From the NCBI RefSeq assembly GCF_009812055.1, contig NZ_WQNH01000003.1, positions 1 through 64,000 of the forward strand: a stretch of 64,000 nucleotides of DNA, given 5' to 3'. Position 1 is the first letter of the stretch. Every line of letters begins with the position of its first letter. The position numbers and the translations under genes were made by a program. The notes below the pieces were generated by a model. It worked only from the letters and a program-made list of their open reading frames with translations. It was not told the DNA's origin and searched no databases. The stretch comes from Chelativorans xinjiangensis. GTDB lineage: Bacteria; Pseudomonadota; Alphaproteobacteria; Rhizobiales; Rhizobiaceae. Below, piece by piece: positions 10,101-18,675 of this stretch.

Positions 10101-11246
10101 GATGGTGTCGTTATTGATGATCGTGCTGTTCGTTGCGATGATGCCGGCACCGCCTGCGCTACCGCCGGTATCGTTTGTACCGCCCCCGGCGCGTCCATCC
10201 GCCCCGAGGATATCTCCGTCATTGGTGATTGTTGCGTCGGTGATTTGCAGGCCGTCTCCACCAGCGCCATGGGATGAACTACCCGCATTGGCGCCGAAAC
10301 CGCCCAGACCGCCGATGATGGTGCCGCTGTTGACGTGACTGCCGCCGGTGAGCGAGGCGCCGACACCGCCTCCGCCGGCAAAGAGATTATCTCCCCCCGC
10401 CGGTATGTTGATGACGCTGCCACCGAGCCCGCCGGTGATCGTGCCCTGGTTGTTAAGCGAGCCGCCGGACATGGCAAGCCCCGCCCCGCCGGTTGCCACC
10501 GCTACACCGATGGTGGGACTGCTTGTGTTTTCGGCGTCGATATCGCCGCTGGTGCCTCCGACGATCGCGCCGCGGTTGACGAGGTCCGCATCGGTAAGCG
10601 ACATGCCGACCCCGCCGGCACCGGAAATCGTATCGAGGCCGGTGTTCCTCCCGCCCGTTCCGCCAGTCACGGTCCCGCCATTGTCGACCGAGCCATTCGT
10701 CATCGAAAGGCCGATGCCGCCGGTATCGGTGCTGGTTGTACTGTCGACGTTGCCCCCCTGGAATGCGCCGCCGATGATGAGCGAGCCGCCCAGGGACGAC
10801 AGGCTTGCACCGTCGGCACCGCCCAGGGAGTCGGCCCCCTTGAGTGTGAAGCTCCCGCTATCGATGGTCACCGGGTTGGCAAACGCCGGGAAAGGCGTTG
10901 GATCGGAAATCACGATGTCGTTCAGGAGCGTGATCGTGTCGGTTGCATCGACATTCGCGTTGGCTGCGGCAATCGCGGCACGCAGCTGCGCCTCGTTCGA
11001 GACGGAATAGTCTGCCGTGTACGCCTGCATCGGTGCCGCAGCGGAAGCCGCTACGATTGCGCAGGCCACGCCCGAACGACTCAAGGGCCACAGCGCCAGC
11101 GCCGTTGATTCCAGCAGAAACCGTGAGCGCTTGGCAAGATTTTGCCCGACTTTACGCCCACCTTTCCCGCGGATCGGAACCTCAACGCCGGAGCTTATAC
11201 TGCTATTCGTGGAAAATAATAGAGAACCTAACGCCTCTTTATGCAT
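7101..11246 (-). CDS. Autotransporter (type V secretion) with Pro-Glu linker
   Basis: 1,381 residues from ATG 11246, chosen because GAGAGG lies 7 nt upstream; a GTG at 11273 would add nine residues. Order: long basic signal region ending near residue 80; Gly/Asn/Ser-rich beta-helical passenger with NNGTITGG-type motifs; three 68-residue passenger-associated repeats ([22 protein letters not shown]); a further passenger end with [19 protein letters not shown]; a (Glu-Pro)n linker of about 86 residues; and a C-terminal beta-barrel of about 280 residues ending GFKIRW. Terminal Trp is less usual than Phe but aromatic, as outer-membrane insertion needs. The barrel should export the passenger to the cell surface. 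Function of the passenger (adhesion is typical) cannot be read. Confidence 0.93.
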   Translation of the reverse strand: MHKEALGSLLFSTNSSISSGVEVPIRGKGGRKVGQNLAKRSRFLLESTALALWPLSRSGVACAIVAASAAAPMQAYTADYSVSNEAQLRAAIAAANANVDATDTITLLNDIVISDPTPFPAFANPVTIDSGSFTLKGADSLGGADGASLSSLGGSLIIGGAFQGGNVDSTTSTDTGGIGLSMTNGSVDNGGTVTGGTGGRNTGLDTISGAGGVGMSLTDADLVNRGAIVGGTSGDIDAENTSSPTIGVAVATGGAGLAMSGGSLNNQGTITGGLGGSVINIPAGGDNLFAGGGGVGASLTGGSHVNSGTIIGGLGGFGANAGSSSHGAGGDGLQITDATITNDGDILGADGRAGGGTNDTGGSAGGAGIIATNSTIINNDTIRGGVSGAGGSGAGIYGTDLTIINKGTISTGTGDANQIAINLGGAANVLEMHGGSTILGRVNALGGSDTLRLGGDTDDSFNAGDIGGTFPNPVRQFNRFEHYQKTGDSTWTLSGTTNVVTPWQLLGGILSVSSNTNLGGAAGGLTFDGGILQVTGTDFAATTRAITWGAEGGGFDIADPDHVFTLDQSLSGGGPLEKLGAGTLLLVGENTYTGGTTISAGILQLGDGGTAGSIVGDVANEGTLVFNRSDNATFGGVISGTGTVEQIGEGTTILTGENTYTGGTTIAAGTLQLGDGGTSGSIVGDVANEGTLAFNRSDSMTFDGVISGGGTVDQIGEGTTILTGENTYTGGTTIAAGTLQLGDGGTSGSIVGDVANEGTLAFNRSDSITFEGVISGSGAVRQIGTGKTILTADSSAFDGATSVEEGTLQVDGSLCGALVVASGGRLQGTGTVCDTTGLAGGTIAPGNLIGTLTVDGNYTGDGDILEIEVILGGDDSPSDLLVVTGDTLGSTNVQVINLGGTGAPTVEGIKIVDVDGASNGIFSLLGDYEFEGQQAVVGGAYLYMLHQHGVSSPTDGDWYLRSSLVEPEPEPEPEPEPEPEPEPEPEPEPEPEPEPEPEPEPEPEPEPEPEPEPEPEPEPEPEPEPEPEPEPEPEPEPEPEPEPEPEPEPEPHYQAGVPLYEAYAGTLQALNTPGTHQQRVGNRSWAGAGAAQNGTKADRLIEGNGTWARVQASHANYEPAFSTSGTDYDLSTVKLQAGVDIPLVERDQGVLIGGITVHYGSISADVASLYGSGTIKTAGYGVGGTLTWYGEDGFYLDGVAEVTWYDSDIHSSTARRTLASGNKGFGYAVGLEGGKRIALNRGWSLTPQAQLVYSSVDFDDFVDPFGAHVSLDRSESVLGRLGLSVDHERSWEDRAGQKSRAHFYGIANLIHDFADESRVDVAGTGFSSRNQALWGEIGVGGSLSFADNKYALYGEAQAKTSLRDFGDSLVLSGTVGFKIRW
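8094..8352 (-). repeat. (Glu-Pro)n hexanucleotide tandem repeat
   Basis: About 43 uninterrupted GAR-CCN units (6 bp each, roughly 258 bp) encode an unbroken Glu-Pro chain between passenger and beta-barrel. Such a chain should be an extended rigid spacer crossing or standing off the outer membrane. The codons vary between gag/gaa and ccg/cct/ccc, so the tract is not a perfect hexamer but is prone to slippage; gains or losses would stay in frame. Confidence 0.93.
8897..9508 (-). repeat. Three 204-bp passenger-associated repeats
   Basis: The marker cggagcggtt recurs at 8951, 9155 and 9359, an exact 204-bp period. Each unit encodes 68 residues containing [20 protein letters not shown] and [18 protein letters not shown]. 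These are typical autotransporter passenger repeats that form rungs of a beta-helix. Limits are approximate. Confidence 0.85.
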
Positions 11247-11471
11247 CTTGACGCCTCTCAGGAAGAAACTCACGCGTCTCCAGCCTGAGGTGCGGCTCCA
11301 GCTATCTTGAAATAAGCATATGGATTTATCCGCGGTTTTCCCCCGTCGGCGTTTATACTTGGGGATAACGGTAAATGGAAACGAACAGCTCTATGGTTCC
11401 GGGCTGCCCTCTCCGTTTGGCCGCGCGGCCAATCGGGAAGCCTGCGTATCCAAAGCGCGAAAAGCGAAGCG

Positions 11472-11556
11472 TGGTGCCCCTGGCCGGACTCGAACCAGCA
11501 CTCCTTGCGGAAACCGATTTTGAGTCGGTCGCGTCTACCAATTCCGCCACAGGGGC
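11472..11556 (-). tRNA. tRNA-Leu (anticodon CAA)
   Basis: Read on the minus strand, the sequence starts GCCCCTG and ends CAGGGGC-ACCA, giving a seven-pair acceptor stem and a genome-encoded CCA. The anticodon stem CCGA/TCGG holds the loop CTCAAAA, so the anticodon is CAA. A long variable arm (TTTCCGCAAGGAGT) and the T arm GGTTCGAGTCC are present, as expected of a class II leucine tRNA. 85 nt including CCA. Confidence 0.95.
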
Positions 11557-11737
11557 CTATGCCCGATATGGGCAGGCGCGGACTATACGGTCAAGCACGG
11601 TCACGTCAACTGTTAGAACGGTGGTTAGGAGGGGCGCGCGTAAGGGCATGGGCATTTCCGTTTGGCCTGCGGCAGTTGGAGCGTTGCGCTGCTCCGCCCG
11701 GCTCGCTAGATAAGGCGGCGCTATCCAAGGACGCTTC

Positions 11738-12319
11738 ATGCTTCGCAGACTTTACGACTTCACCATGTCGCTGGCGGCGACGCGGCATGCGGAAAAAGGG
11801 CTGGCCGGCGTTTCCTTCGTCGAAAGCTCGGTCTTTCCCATTCCGCCGGACGTGCTGCTCATCCCCATGGTGCTGGCGGAGCGGACGAAATGGCTGCGCT
11901 ATGCCTTCATCTGCACGCTCGCCTCGGTGGCCGGCGCCCTGCTCGGCTATGCCATCGGCGCCTTTCTCTACGAGACCCTGGGTGAGCCGATCCTGCGTTT
12001 TTACGGCCAGGAAGATGCGTTCCAGCGCATCGCCGAATGGTATAACCGCTGGGGCGGCTGGGGCGTCCTCTTCGCCGCCGTCACGCCCTTTCCCTATAAG
12101 GTGCTGACCATCTTCTCCGGCGCCACGGGGCTGAACCTGCCAGTCTTCATCGCCGTCTCCATCGTCGGGCGCAGCCTGCGCTTCTTCCTCGTCTCCTGGC
12201 TGCTCTATCATTTCGGCCCGCCGATCCGTGTCTTCATCGAAAAGAATCTCGGCCTTCTTTTCACCCTGTTCATGGTTTTGCTCATCGGCGGCTTCGCGGC
12301 TGTGCGCTACGTCTTCTGA
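11738..12319 (+). CDS. YqaA/DedA-like inner-membrane protein
   Basis: 193 residues with several hydrophobic segments and the SNARE-associated (DedA/VTT) pattern: FVESSVFPIPPDVLLIPMVL near the N-terminus, GALLGYAIGAFL, and TPFPYKVLTIFSGATGLN around residues 115-135. It resembles the shorter YqaA branch of the family. These proteins sit in the inner membrane and are linked to lipid flipping and envelope homeostasis; no specific substrate can be read. The dsbB-like gene begins 7 bp downstream, so the two are probably co-transcribed. Confidence 0.85.
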   Translation: MLRRLYDFTMSLAATRHAEKGLAGVSFVESSVFPIPPDVLLIPMVLAERTKWLRYAFICTLASVAGALLGYAIGAFLYETLGEPILRFYGQEDAFQRIAEWYNRWGGWGVLFAAVTPFPYKVLTIFSGATGLNLPVFIAVSIVGRSLRFFLVSWLLYHFGPPIRVFIEKNLGLLFTLFMVLLIGGFAAVRYVF

Positions 12320-12326
12320 GGTTGAC

Positions 12327-12830
12327 ATGACCCTTACCGCCCCCACCGGCAGACTGCAGACCATCACCTCCGGCTTCCTGGCGCTTGCCATGGCCGCGAC
12401 GGTGGGCACGGCGCTCGGCTTCGAGCATCTGGGCGGCTTCATTCCCTGCAAGCTGTGTCTGGAACAGCGCACGCCCTATTACATCGGCGTGCCCCTGATG
12501 CTGGTGGCCCTCGTCTCGGCCACCATGCGCTGGCCGGCGCTCGTTACGCGCGGCCTGCTCCTGGCAGGCGGGCTCCTGATGCTGTGGGGGCTGGGGCTAG
12601 GGGTCTACCACGCGGGCGTGGAATGGAGCTGGTGGCAAGGCCCGTCCGACTGCGGCGTGGTCGCGCCCTCCAGCGGCTCCGGCAGCCTTCTCGACCAGCT
12701 CAACGCCGTCGTCCCGCCCGCCTGCGATCAGGCGGCAGGGCGCTTCCTGGGCCTCTCCTTCGCCGGCTGGAACGTGGTGGCAAGCGCCATCCTGGCGGCA
12801 GTGGCCCTGCGTGGCGCCTTGAAGCGCTGA
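12327..12830 (+). CDS. Disulfide bond formation protein B (DsbB-like)
   Basis: 167 residues, start ATG 12327 just after the upstream stop. Four hydrophobic segments fit the four-helix DsbB fold. The first redox pair is visible as FIPCKLCLEQR (Cys-x-x-Cys followed by Glu-Gln-Arg), and a second periplasmic pair as SDCGV and PPACD. DsbB reoxidises the periplasmic thiol oxidase DsbA and passes electrons to quinones. It follows the YqaA-like gene by 7 bp. A 44-bp palindromic repeat starts right after its stop and may help end the message. Confidence 0.9.
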   Translation: MTLTAPTGRLQTITSGFLALAMAATVGTALGFEHLGGFIPCKLCLEQRTPYYIGVPLMLVALVSATMRWPALVTRGLLLAGGLLMLWGLGLGVYHAGVEWSWWQGPSDCGVVAPSSGSGSLLDQLNAVVPPACDQAAGRFLGLSFAGWNVVASAILAAVALRGALKR

Positions 12831-12874
12831 GCAATTCCAGGAAAAGTGGAAACCGGTTTTCCGTCCGGAATTGC
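12831..12874. repeat. Dispersed 44-bp palindromic repeat, family A, copy 1
   Basis: Imperfect palindrome with outer arms gcaattcc/ggaattgc and inner arms around ggaaaa...ttttcc. The same 44 bp recur exactly at 49104-49147. Here it lies between the convergent dsbB-like and HNH genes, where it could act as a bidirectional terminator or mRNA-end hairpin. Confidence 0.85.
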
Positions 12875-12891
12875 AAACAAACAAAGCGCCC

Positions 12892-13449
12892 TTACGGCTC
12901 CAGCTCGACGTCCCAGTAGAGAAAGTCCATCCAGCTTTCGTGCAAATAATTGGGCGGGAAAAGCCGCCCATTGTTATGCAGATCGTGCACCGTCGGCCGG
13001 AACGGTTTCTGTTGCGGCCACATCTTCGCCCTTTCCGGCATCAGCCCGCCCTTCTTCAGGTTGCAGGGCGAGCAGGCGGCGACCACGTTCTCCCACGAGG
13101 TGACGCCGCCGGAGCGGCGGGGCACCACGTGGTCGAAGGTGAGGTCCTCCCTTGCCCCGCAATACTGGCATTGGAAGCGGTCGCGCAGGAACACGTTGAA
13201 GCGCGTGAAGGCGGGATATCGCGACGGCTTCACATAGGTCTTGAGGCTGACGACGCTGGGAACCTTCATGGAGAAGGAAGGCGAGGACACCGCGTGCTCG
13301 TATTCGGCAACGATGTTCACCCGGTCGAGGAACACAGCCTTGATGGCGTCCTGCCACGACCACAGCGACAGGGGGTAATAGCTGAGCGGGCGATAGTCCG
13401 CATTCAACACCAGAGCGGGCATGCCGTCCGGCGATACAGCGATCGTCAC
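12892..13449 (-). CDS. HNH endonuclease family protein
   Basis: 185 residues from GTG 13449, preceded by AAGGAG. The N-terminal half (PALVLNADYRPLSYYPLSLW) and the HNH core are those of a conserved, chromosomal alphaproteobacterial HNH protein. The core reads FQCQYCG (first Cys-x-x-Cys), LTFDHVVPRRSGG (catalytic His pair) and NVVAACSPCNLKKGG (second Cys-x-x-Cys and Asn). It is predicted to bind zinc and cut nucleic acid, but its physiological target is unknown. A longer frame up to 13563 is open but its extra N-terminus looks non-coding. Confidence 0.87.
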   Translation of the reverse strand: MTIAVSPDGMPALVLNADYRPLSYYPLSLWSWQDAIKAVFLDRVNIVAEYEHAVSSPSFSMKVPSVVSLKTYVKPSRYPAFTRFNVFLRDRFQCQYCGAREDLTFDHVVPRRSGGVTSWENVVAACSPCNLKKGGLMPERAKMWPQQKPFRPTVHDLHNNGRLFPPNYLHESWMDFLYWDVELEP

Positions 13450-13578
13450 GTTCCCTGAGCTCCTTCTCCAGGCAGATCGATCGGTGCGGATACTGTAAGC
13501 AGGTGATGACAGGAATGTGAAGCTGTTATTCGCCGCCGCAATGCAGCAAATACGCGAAGCCACTGATTTTTAAGCACT

Positions 13579-14223
13579 TCACGCCGCCGGAGCGGCCTCC
13601 CGGCCCTTCATTTCGCGATAGTAGGCCCAGAATAGCCGGGCCGCGACGGAGCGCCAGGGGCTCCATGATTCGGCCATGAGGGCGAGATTCTTGCCGTCCG
13701 GACGCGAATCAAGCGCCAGCGCGTGCGCCGCAGCGCTTTGCAGGGCGATGTCGCCCGCGGGGAAGATATCGGCGTGGCCGGCCGCCACCAGAAGGTAGAC
13801 CTGGGCCGTCCACGGGCCGATGCCGGGAACCGCGGTCATGGCCGCGATCGCCTCGTCAGCGGGCAGCGCGCCGAGGCTTTCAAGGTCCAGCGAGCCGCCG
13901 GCGAGCGCGGTGGAGAGCGCTACCAGTGCCCGCTGCTTGGCGCGCGAGAGGCCGGCCTCCACGAGCGCCGGCTCGCCGGCGGCCAGGAGACGCTTCGGCG
14001 CCAGCGGCTCTATGAGGCGGCATAGCCGGCCGAAGATGGCGTCGGCGCTGGCCCTTGAAACCTGCTGGGAGACGATGACCGAGGCAAGGCTATGGAAGCC
14101 GGGCGGGCTGCGCCTCAAGGGAACAGTGCCCGCCGCCGCGCGCACCGCGCCCAGCCGGCGATCGGCGGCGACCAGCGCATCGAGCCCGCGGGCGATGTCC
14201 TCCGGCGTTTCGATGCGCTGCAT
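13579..14223 (-). CDS. DNA-3-methyladenine glycosylase II (AlkA type)
   Basis: 214 residues of the HhH-GPD superfamily. The helix-hairpin-helix reads AVPGIGPWTAQVYLLVA near residues 130-146, followed by the catalytic aspartate in FPAGDIALQ. SVIVSQQVS at the start of the fold is also typical. It excises alkylated purines as the first step of base-excision repair. The length fits the short bacterial AlkA without an Ada domain. It is transcribed away from gluQ, with 79 bp between them. Confidence 0.9.
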   Translation of the reverse strand: MQRIETPEDIARGLDALVAADRRLGAVRAAAGTVPLRRSPPGFHSLASVIVSQQVSRASADAIFGRLCRLIEPLAPKRLLAAGEPALVEAGLSRAKQRALVALSTALAGGSLDLESLGALPADEAIAAMTAVPGIGPWTAQVYLLVAAGHADIFPAGDIALQSAAAHALALDSRPDGKNLALMAESWSPWRSVAARLFWAYYREMKGREAAPAA

Positions 14224-14302
14224 GTCCCTGGTCCTTGCGGTTTTTCCGGGCGAAGCCTAGCAATGCCGGGATGGCCACCACAATCCGTTTCCTGCGCGGC
14301 TC

Positions 14303-15520
14303 ATGACAACTCCTGTCTTCCGCTTCGCCCCGAGCCCCAACGGCGCCCTGCATCTGGGCCACGCCTATTCGGCGCTCCTGAACTTCGCCATGGCCCGCGA
14401 GGCAGGCGGCCGTTTCCTCCTGCGCATCGAGGATATCGATATCACCCGTTGCACGCCGGAGTTGGAAGAACAGATCTACCGCGACTTGGCCTGGCTGGGG
14501 CTCGAATGGGAGACCCCCGTGCGCCGCCAGTCGGAGCATTTCGACGACTATGCCGAGGCGCTGGAGCGCCTTGTCGAGGCGGAGATCGTCTACCCTTCCT
14601 TCACGAGCCGGGGCGAAGCACGCGCCTATATCGCCGATGCGGAGGCGGACGGTGCGCCCTGGCCGCGCGATCCCGACGGAGCGCCGCTCTTCCCGCCCGT
14701 CGACAGGGAGCGGCCGGCGTCCGAGCGGCGGCGGCGCATGGAGGGGGGAGAGCCCTTCGCCTGGCGGCTCGACATGGAGGCAGCCATGGCGCATTGGGGC
14801 CGGCCGCTTTTCTGGGACGAGAGCGGCAGCGGGCCCGACGGCGCGACGGGCAGCGTGCCGGCGCGGCCGGAGGCCTGGGGCGACGTGGTGATCGCCCGCA
14901 AGGAGATGCCGGCGAGTTATCATCTGTCGGTGGTGGTGGACGATGCATTGCAAGGCATCACCCACGTGGTGCGCGGGCGCGACCTCTTTCACGCGACGGC
15001 GGTTCATCGGCTGCTGCAGGAGTTGCTTGGCCTGCCGGTGCCATTCTATCACCATCACGCGCTCATCCTCGACGAGGACGGGCGCAAGCTCTCCAAGAGT
15101 CGCGGTGACACCGGGATCGCCGCTTTGCGCGCGGCCGGTGCCACGCCGGGGGATGTCGCGCGGATGGTGGGCTGGGGTCGGACTAGTTTTACAGGTGCGA
15201 TTTACCGCCGCGCCCCTTTGCGCTCCCTCTGTCCTGCCGGACATCTCCCCCGCACGGGGGGAGATTGGCTGTCATCGTCGCTTTTGCCAGGGGGCGCGAA
15301 GGGGCGCCGGCCTACAGAAGCCGGTTCAGACCCAGCTTCGCCAGCACCAGCAACAGGAAGAGCGCGAACGCACCCGCAAGGCCCGCGAGCACGGCGTCCA
15401 GCAGGCTGCCGAAGCGGATGCCGTACATGTTCGCGCCCTGAATGGCGCCGAAGAAGCCGAGCACGACGATCGCCGCGTTGCCGAGCACGCCGAAGCCGTC
15501 GTCGCGCAAAAGGGCGTTGA
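14303..15520 (+). CDS. gluQ: Glutamyl-Q tRNA(Asp) synthetase, 3' end altered by a repeat
   Basis: The first ~290 residues are a GluQRS: FAPSPNGALHLGHAYSALLNF (HIGH-type), FLLRIEDIDITRC, GITHVVRGRDLF and a KLSKS loop (EDGRKLSKSRGDTGIAALR). It lacks the anticodon-binding domain and glutamylates queuosine in tRNA-Asp. Family members stop just after the MVG motif, here near 15177. This frame instead runs on for about 110 residues (to 405) through a dispersed repeat and then antisense to the next gene; that tail is Arg/Pro/Ser-rich and not protein-like. The native stop was probably lost when the repeat arrived. The family's zinc-binding cysteines are also not evident, a known variation in rhizobial members as far as I recall. 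Confidence 0.85.
   Translation: MTTPVFRFAPSPNGALHLGHAYSALLNFAMAREAGGRFLLRIEDIDITRCTPELEEQIYRDLAWLGLEWETPVRRQSEHFDDYAEALERLVEAEIVYPSFTSRGEARAYIADAEADGAPWPRDPDGAPLFPPVDRERPASERRRRMEGGEPFAWRLDMEAAMAHWGRPLFWDESGSGPDGATGSVPARPEAWGDVVIARKEMPASYHLSVVVDDALQGITHVVRGRDLFHATAVHRLLQELLGLPVPFYHHHALILDEDGRKLSKSRGDTGIAALRAAGATPGDVARMVGWGRTSFTGAIYRRAPLRSLCPAGHLPRTGGDWLSSSLLPGGAKGRRPTEAGSDPASPAPATGRARTHPQGPRARRPAGCRSGCRTCSRPEWRRRSRARRSPRCRARRSRRRAKGR
15223..15289. repeat. Dispersed repeat family C, half element
   Basis: Resembles the left arm of the large palindrome at 62595-62755: both have ctctg-cctgccgg-catctccccc, a short hairpin around gggggagat, and a following cttt(t/c)gcca segment. Only one arm is found here. 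It lies inside the extended 3' end of gluQ. Confidence 0.75.
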
Positions 15521-15602
15521 GGCCGATGGAAAACAGGTAGGAGAGCAACGCCACCGTGACGATGGCGAAGATGAGCCAGCTTGCGTCGAGCTTCATCAGC
15601 AT
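15312..15602 (-). CDS. Small three-helix membrane protein, unknown
   Basis: 96 residues from ATG 15602; ATG 15596 is equally possible and neither has a clear ribosome site. A longer frame to 15722 is open but its extra N-terminus is Arg-rich and unconvincing. Three hydrophobic segments are seen: LIFAIVTVALLSYLFSIGLN, GNAAIVVLGFFGAIQGANMY and LLDAVLAGLAGAFALFLLLV. It overlaps, on the opposite strand, the abnormal tail of gluQ. I do not recognise a named family. Confidence 0.6.
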   Translation of the reverse strand: MLMKLDASWLIFAIVTVALLSYLFSIGLNALLRDDGFGVLGNAAIVVLGFFGAIQGANMYGIRFGSLLDAVLAGLAGAFALFLLLVLAKLGLNRLL

Positions 15603-15739
15603 GTGGCGCGCCGCCGGCCCTCTGGGCCAGCGCTCCCGAGCTTCAGCACCATTGACAATAGAACGCAAAACTTTCGCTTTCCTTGCGGTGCCGAAAAGCG
15701 CAGAGAACGCCCCGTTCAACAACCTCCCCCGGATCGTCC

Positions 15740-16627
15740 ATGGCCGACGCCGCCAAAGCCATTCCCGCGCTTTTCGTCCTGCTCTGGGCCACCGGCTTTA
15801 TCGGCGCGCGCTACGCCATGCCGTGGGCCGAGCCCTTCACCTTCCTGTGGGTGCGCTTTGCGCTGAGCTTCGCGCTCCTGCTGCTGCTCGTTCCGGTGAT
15901 GAAGGCGCGAAAGCTCGCTCCGCGCACGGCCTTCCACGCCGGCATCGCCGGCATGCTCATGCACGGCGTCTATCTGGGCGGCGTGTTCTGGGCCGTCCGC
16001 AACGGCCTGCCGGCGGGCCTGGCCGGCCTCATTGTCGGGCTGCAGCCGTTGCTGACGGCAGCGATGGCCGGCGCGTTCACCGGCGAGACGGTGGACCGGC
16101 GGCTCTGGCTGGGGCTCGGCGTCGGGCTTGTCGGTGTCGCCATCGTGCTTTCGCCGAAGCTCGGAGAGGCCGCCGGCGGTGTCACCGTCGCGACGGTCGG
16201 CGCCGGGCTTGTCGCCGTCATCGCCATGAGCGCCGGCACCGTGTGGCAGAAACGCTTCGTCGCCAACGCCGATCTCGTCACGGCGACCCTGTGCCAATAT
16301 CTCGGCGGCTGGCTGATCGTCTTCCTCGCCTCGCTGCTGCTGGAAGACCAGCAATTCGTGCTCACCGGCGAGCTTCTGTTCGCCATGGCGTGGCTGGTGC
16401 TGGTGCTTTCGCTGGGCGCGATCTTCCTCTTGATGGTCTTGATCCGCAACGGAGCGGTGGCGCGCGTCGCCTCGCTCTTCTACCTCGTGCCGGCGGTCAC
16501 GGCGGTGATGGCCTGGGCGCTGTTCGGAGAGACCCTGACACCGCTGCAGATCGCCGGCATGGCCGTCACCACGCTTGGCGTGGCGCTCGCCACGGGTCAG
16601 TCGGCCACCGTCCGCCGCCCGCGGTAG
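15740..16627 (+). CDS. EamA/DMT-family transporter
   Basis: 295 residues, ten hydrophobic segments in two homologous EamA halves. The first half starts AIPALFVLLWATGFIGARYA; the second ends VTAVMAWALFGETLTPLQIA-GMAVTTLGVALA, the usual EamA signature. Such proteins export or take up small metabolites (amino acids, sugars, cofactors); the substrate cannot be read. The 3' end overlaps the convergent yihY-like gene by 31 bp. Start ATG 15740 is preferred over an upstream in-frame ATG because homologous sequence begins there. Confidence 0.88.
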   Translation: MADAAKAIPALFVLLWATGFIGARYAMPWAEPFTFLWVRFALSFALLLLLVPVMKARKLAPRTAFHAGIAGMLMHGVYLGGVFWAVRNGLPAGLAGLIVGLQPLLTAAMAGAFTGETVDRRLWLGLGVGLVGVAIVLSPKLGEAAGGVTVATVGAGLVAVIAMSAGTVWQKRFVANADLVTATLCQYLGGWLIVFLASLLLEDQQFVLTGELLFAMAWLVLVLSLGAIFLLMVLIRNGAVARVASLFYLVPAVTAVMAWALFGETLTPLQIAGMAVTTLGVALATGQSATVRRPR

Positions 16628-17445
16628 CGCATGATGGCGGCGTTGATCTCGCCGCCCAGGATGAAGATCGCCGAGACGATGTAGAGGAAGACGACAGCGA
16701 TCATGATCGAGGCGAGGCCTGCATAGGTGCTGGCATAGCTGTTGAAACGGGCGAGATAGGCCGCAAACAGGCCGGAGCCGGCGATCCACCCGATGAGCGT
16801 GAAGACGATGCCGGGCAGGATGTCCGCCAGTGTCCGCTTGCCCCCCGGAAGCCACAGATGAATGGAGGCGAGCGCCGCCACGAGCACCACCACCGCGATC
16901 ACATAGCGCCAAAGGTTGATCGTGCCGAGATAGGGCTCGATCCATTCCAGGTGCCGGGCCGCCAGCTCGGCGGCCACGGGCGCGACCACCAGAAGCAGGC
17001 TGACCGTCAGGAAACCCGCCGTGGCGATCAGCACGAAACCCAGGCTCTGCACCCTGAGCCAGATGAAGGAGCGCTGCTCGTCGACGCGGTAGGCCCGGTT
17101 GAGCGAAAGCCTGAGCGCTTCGACGCCGTTCGAGGCGAAGAAAGCGGCGCCGGCGACGCCGAAGGTCAAAATACCGCCCCGCCGCACCTTCAGCACGTGT
17201 TCCACTTCCGCACCGATCGGCCCGGCGACTTCCTCCGGCAGCGTCTCGAAGATGAGGTGCACCACCCTGTCGGCATAGATGCCCGCACCAAGGAAGCTCG
17301 CCAGCGCCACGGCGAAGATCATGAACGGGAACAGCGCCATGATGGCGCTGATTGCCAAATGACTGGCCATCGCCCAGCCGTCGTCGGAGTTGAAATGACC
17401 GAAGGCATCGCCCGCGATTTGCCTGAGCGCTTTCAATCCAAGCAC
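16597..17445 (-). CDS. YihY/BrkB-family inner-membrane protein
   Basis: 282 residues with about six membrane segments. Family features are AMASHLAISAIMALFPFMIF near the N-terminus, FFASNGVEALRLSLNRAYRV in the middle, and SYASTYAGLASIMIAVVFLY with FILGGEINAA near the end. The family was once called ribonuclease BN by mistake; its real function is unsettled (membrane or envelope role). Its last 31 bp overlap the convergent EamA gene. It diverges from the SDR gene across 167 bp. Confidence 0.9.
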   Translation of the reverse strand: MLGLKALRQIAGDAFGHFNSDDGWAMASHLAISAIMALFPFMIFAVALASFLGAGIYADRVVHLIFETLPEEVAGPIGAEVEHVLKVRRGGILTFGVAGAAFFASNGVEALRLSLNRAYRVDEQRSFIWLRVQSLGFVLIATAGFLTVSLLLVVAPVAAELAARHLEWIEPYLGTINLWRYVIAVVVLVAALASIHLWLPGGKRTLADILPGIVFTLIGWIAGSGLFAAYLARFNSYASTYAGLASIMIAVVFLYIVSAIFILGGEINAAIMRYRGRRTVAD

Positions 17446-17612
17446 GATGAGCCCTCGACCATTCCCGCCCTCCTTGAGATCGATTTGTCGCGCCCGGCGC
17501 GAAGGGACGCCGGTATTTCCAAGACGGCTAATTCCACCTGAACACTTCCCGCACTACTATGCGAAACCAGTGTCCTTATAGGCAATCAACCACCGCAGCG
17601 AAACAACACCCC

Positions 17613-18446
17613 ATGAACAAGAACAAGACCATCCTTCTCACCGGAGCCTCCTCCGGTATCGGCGCTTATTGCGCCCGGGCGCTCAAGCGCGAGGGGTGGC
17701 GCGTCTTCGCCACGGCGCGCAAGGCGGAAGATCTGGCGGCGCTGCAAGAGGACGACATCGAGGCCTTCTATCTCGACTACCGGGAGCCCGCTTCCATCGC
17801 CGCACTGGCCGATGAGGTGCTTGCCCGCACCGGCGGCGGGCTCGACGCGCTGTTCAACAACGGCGCCTACGCACAGGCAGGCGCGGTGGAGGACCTGCCG
17901 GTGGCGGCTTTGCGCGAGCAATTCGAGGCGAATTTCTTCGGCTGGCACGACCTGACGCGCCGCATCGTGCCGACGATGCGCGCCGAGGGGCGTGGCCGCA
18001 TCGTCCACTGCTCCTCGATCCTTGGCCTCGTGCCGGTCACCTATCGCGGCGCCTACGCGGCCTCCAAGCACGCGTTGGAGGGGCTGATGCTGTGCATGCG
18101 CGCCGAGTTGGAGGGCTCGGGCGTTCATGTCTCCCTCATCGAGCCCGGCCCGATCCGCTCGAAGATCGCCATCAACGGCCTTTACTGGTTCGAGCGCAAC
18201 ATCGATATCGAGAACTCCGTCCACCGCGAAGCCTATCAGGCCCAGCTTCAGCGCTTGCGCGCCGGCGGCAGCAAGTCGCGCCTGAAGCTCGGACCGGAGG
18301 CCGTCCACAAGGTTTTGCGCCATGCGCTTCTTCACCCGCGCCCCCGGCCACATTATGTCGTAACCTTGCCGGCGAAGATCGGTGTAACCCTGAAGCGGCT
18401 CATGCCCGCTTCGGCCCTTTACCGCATCCTCGCCACCCAGGGCTGA
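17613..18446 (+). CDS. Short-chain dehydrogenase/reductase
   Basis: 277 residues. The Rossmann cofactor motif is TGASSGIG near residue 9; the family NNG motif is FNNGAYAQ; catalytic Ser is in HCSSILG and the Tyr-x-x-x-Lys in YRGAYAASKHALEG. The length and ending (ALYRILATQG) match a conserved SDR in rhizobia that precedes the HIG1-type and adenosyltransferase genes. Substrate unknown. Start ATG 17613; an upstream in-frame extension to 17559 has no support. The next gene begins 28 bp downstream, so an operon with the next three genes is likely. Confidence 0.87.
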   Translation: MNKNKTILLTGASSGIGAYCARALKREGWRVFATARKAEDLAALQEDDIEAFYLDYREPASIAALADEVLARTGGGLDALFNNGAYAQAGAVEDLPVAALREQFEANFFGWHDLTRRIVPTMRAEGRGRIVHCSSILGLVPVTYRGAYAASKHALEGLMLCMRAELEGSGVHVSLIEPGPIRSKIAINGLYWFERNIDIENSVHREAYQAQLQRLRAGGSKSRLKLGPEAVHKVLRHALLHPRPRPHYVVTLPAKIGVTLKRLMPASALYRILATQG

Positions 18447-18474
18447 GCCAGCCCCGCAACAGAAGCAGGAGTCC

Positions 18475-18672
18475 ATGTCCACCGCCTTCAACATCCTGAT
18501 CGTCGTTGTCATGGTCGCGGTCGTCTTCGTGCTCGTCCGCGGCCTCATCAACATGATGCGCGGCGGCTCGGGGAATACCTCGAACAAGCTGATGCAGGCA
18601 CGCGTGGCGCTCCAGTTCGTGGCCATCGTGCTGATCGTCCTGGCGATGTGGTACGCCCAGTCGCAAGGTTGA
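18475..18672 (+). CDS. HIG1-domain (twin transmembrane) protein
   Basis: 65 residues with two hydrophobic helices, ILIVVVMVAVVFVLVRGLIN and FVAIVLIVLAMWYA, joined by a short loop that carries NKLMQARVALQ. The last phrase resembles the HIG1 motif. HIG1 proteins associate with respiratory supercomplexes (cytochrome c oxidase) in mitochondria and alphaproteobacteria. It sits 28 bp after the SDR gene and 3 bp before the adenosyltransferase gene. Confidence 0.82.
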   Translation: MSTAFNILIVVVMVAVVFVLVRGLINMMRGGSGNTSNKLMQARVALQFVAIVLIVLAMWYAQSQG

Positions 18673-18675
18673 GCC

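Noticed and set aside
12831-12874. Insertion-sequence ends or attachment sites (families A-C)
   Set aside because: Short palindromes in many intergenic spots with no transposase; better explained as rhizobial intergenic repeats.
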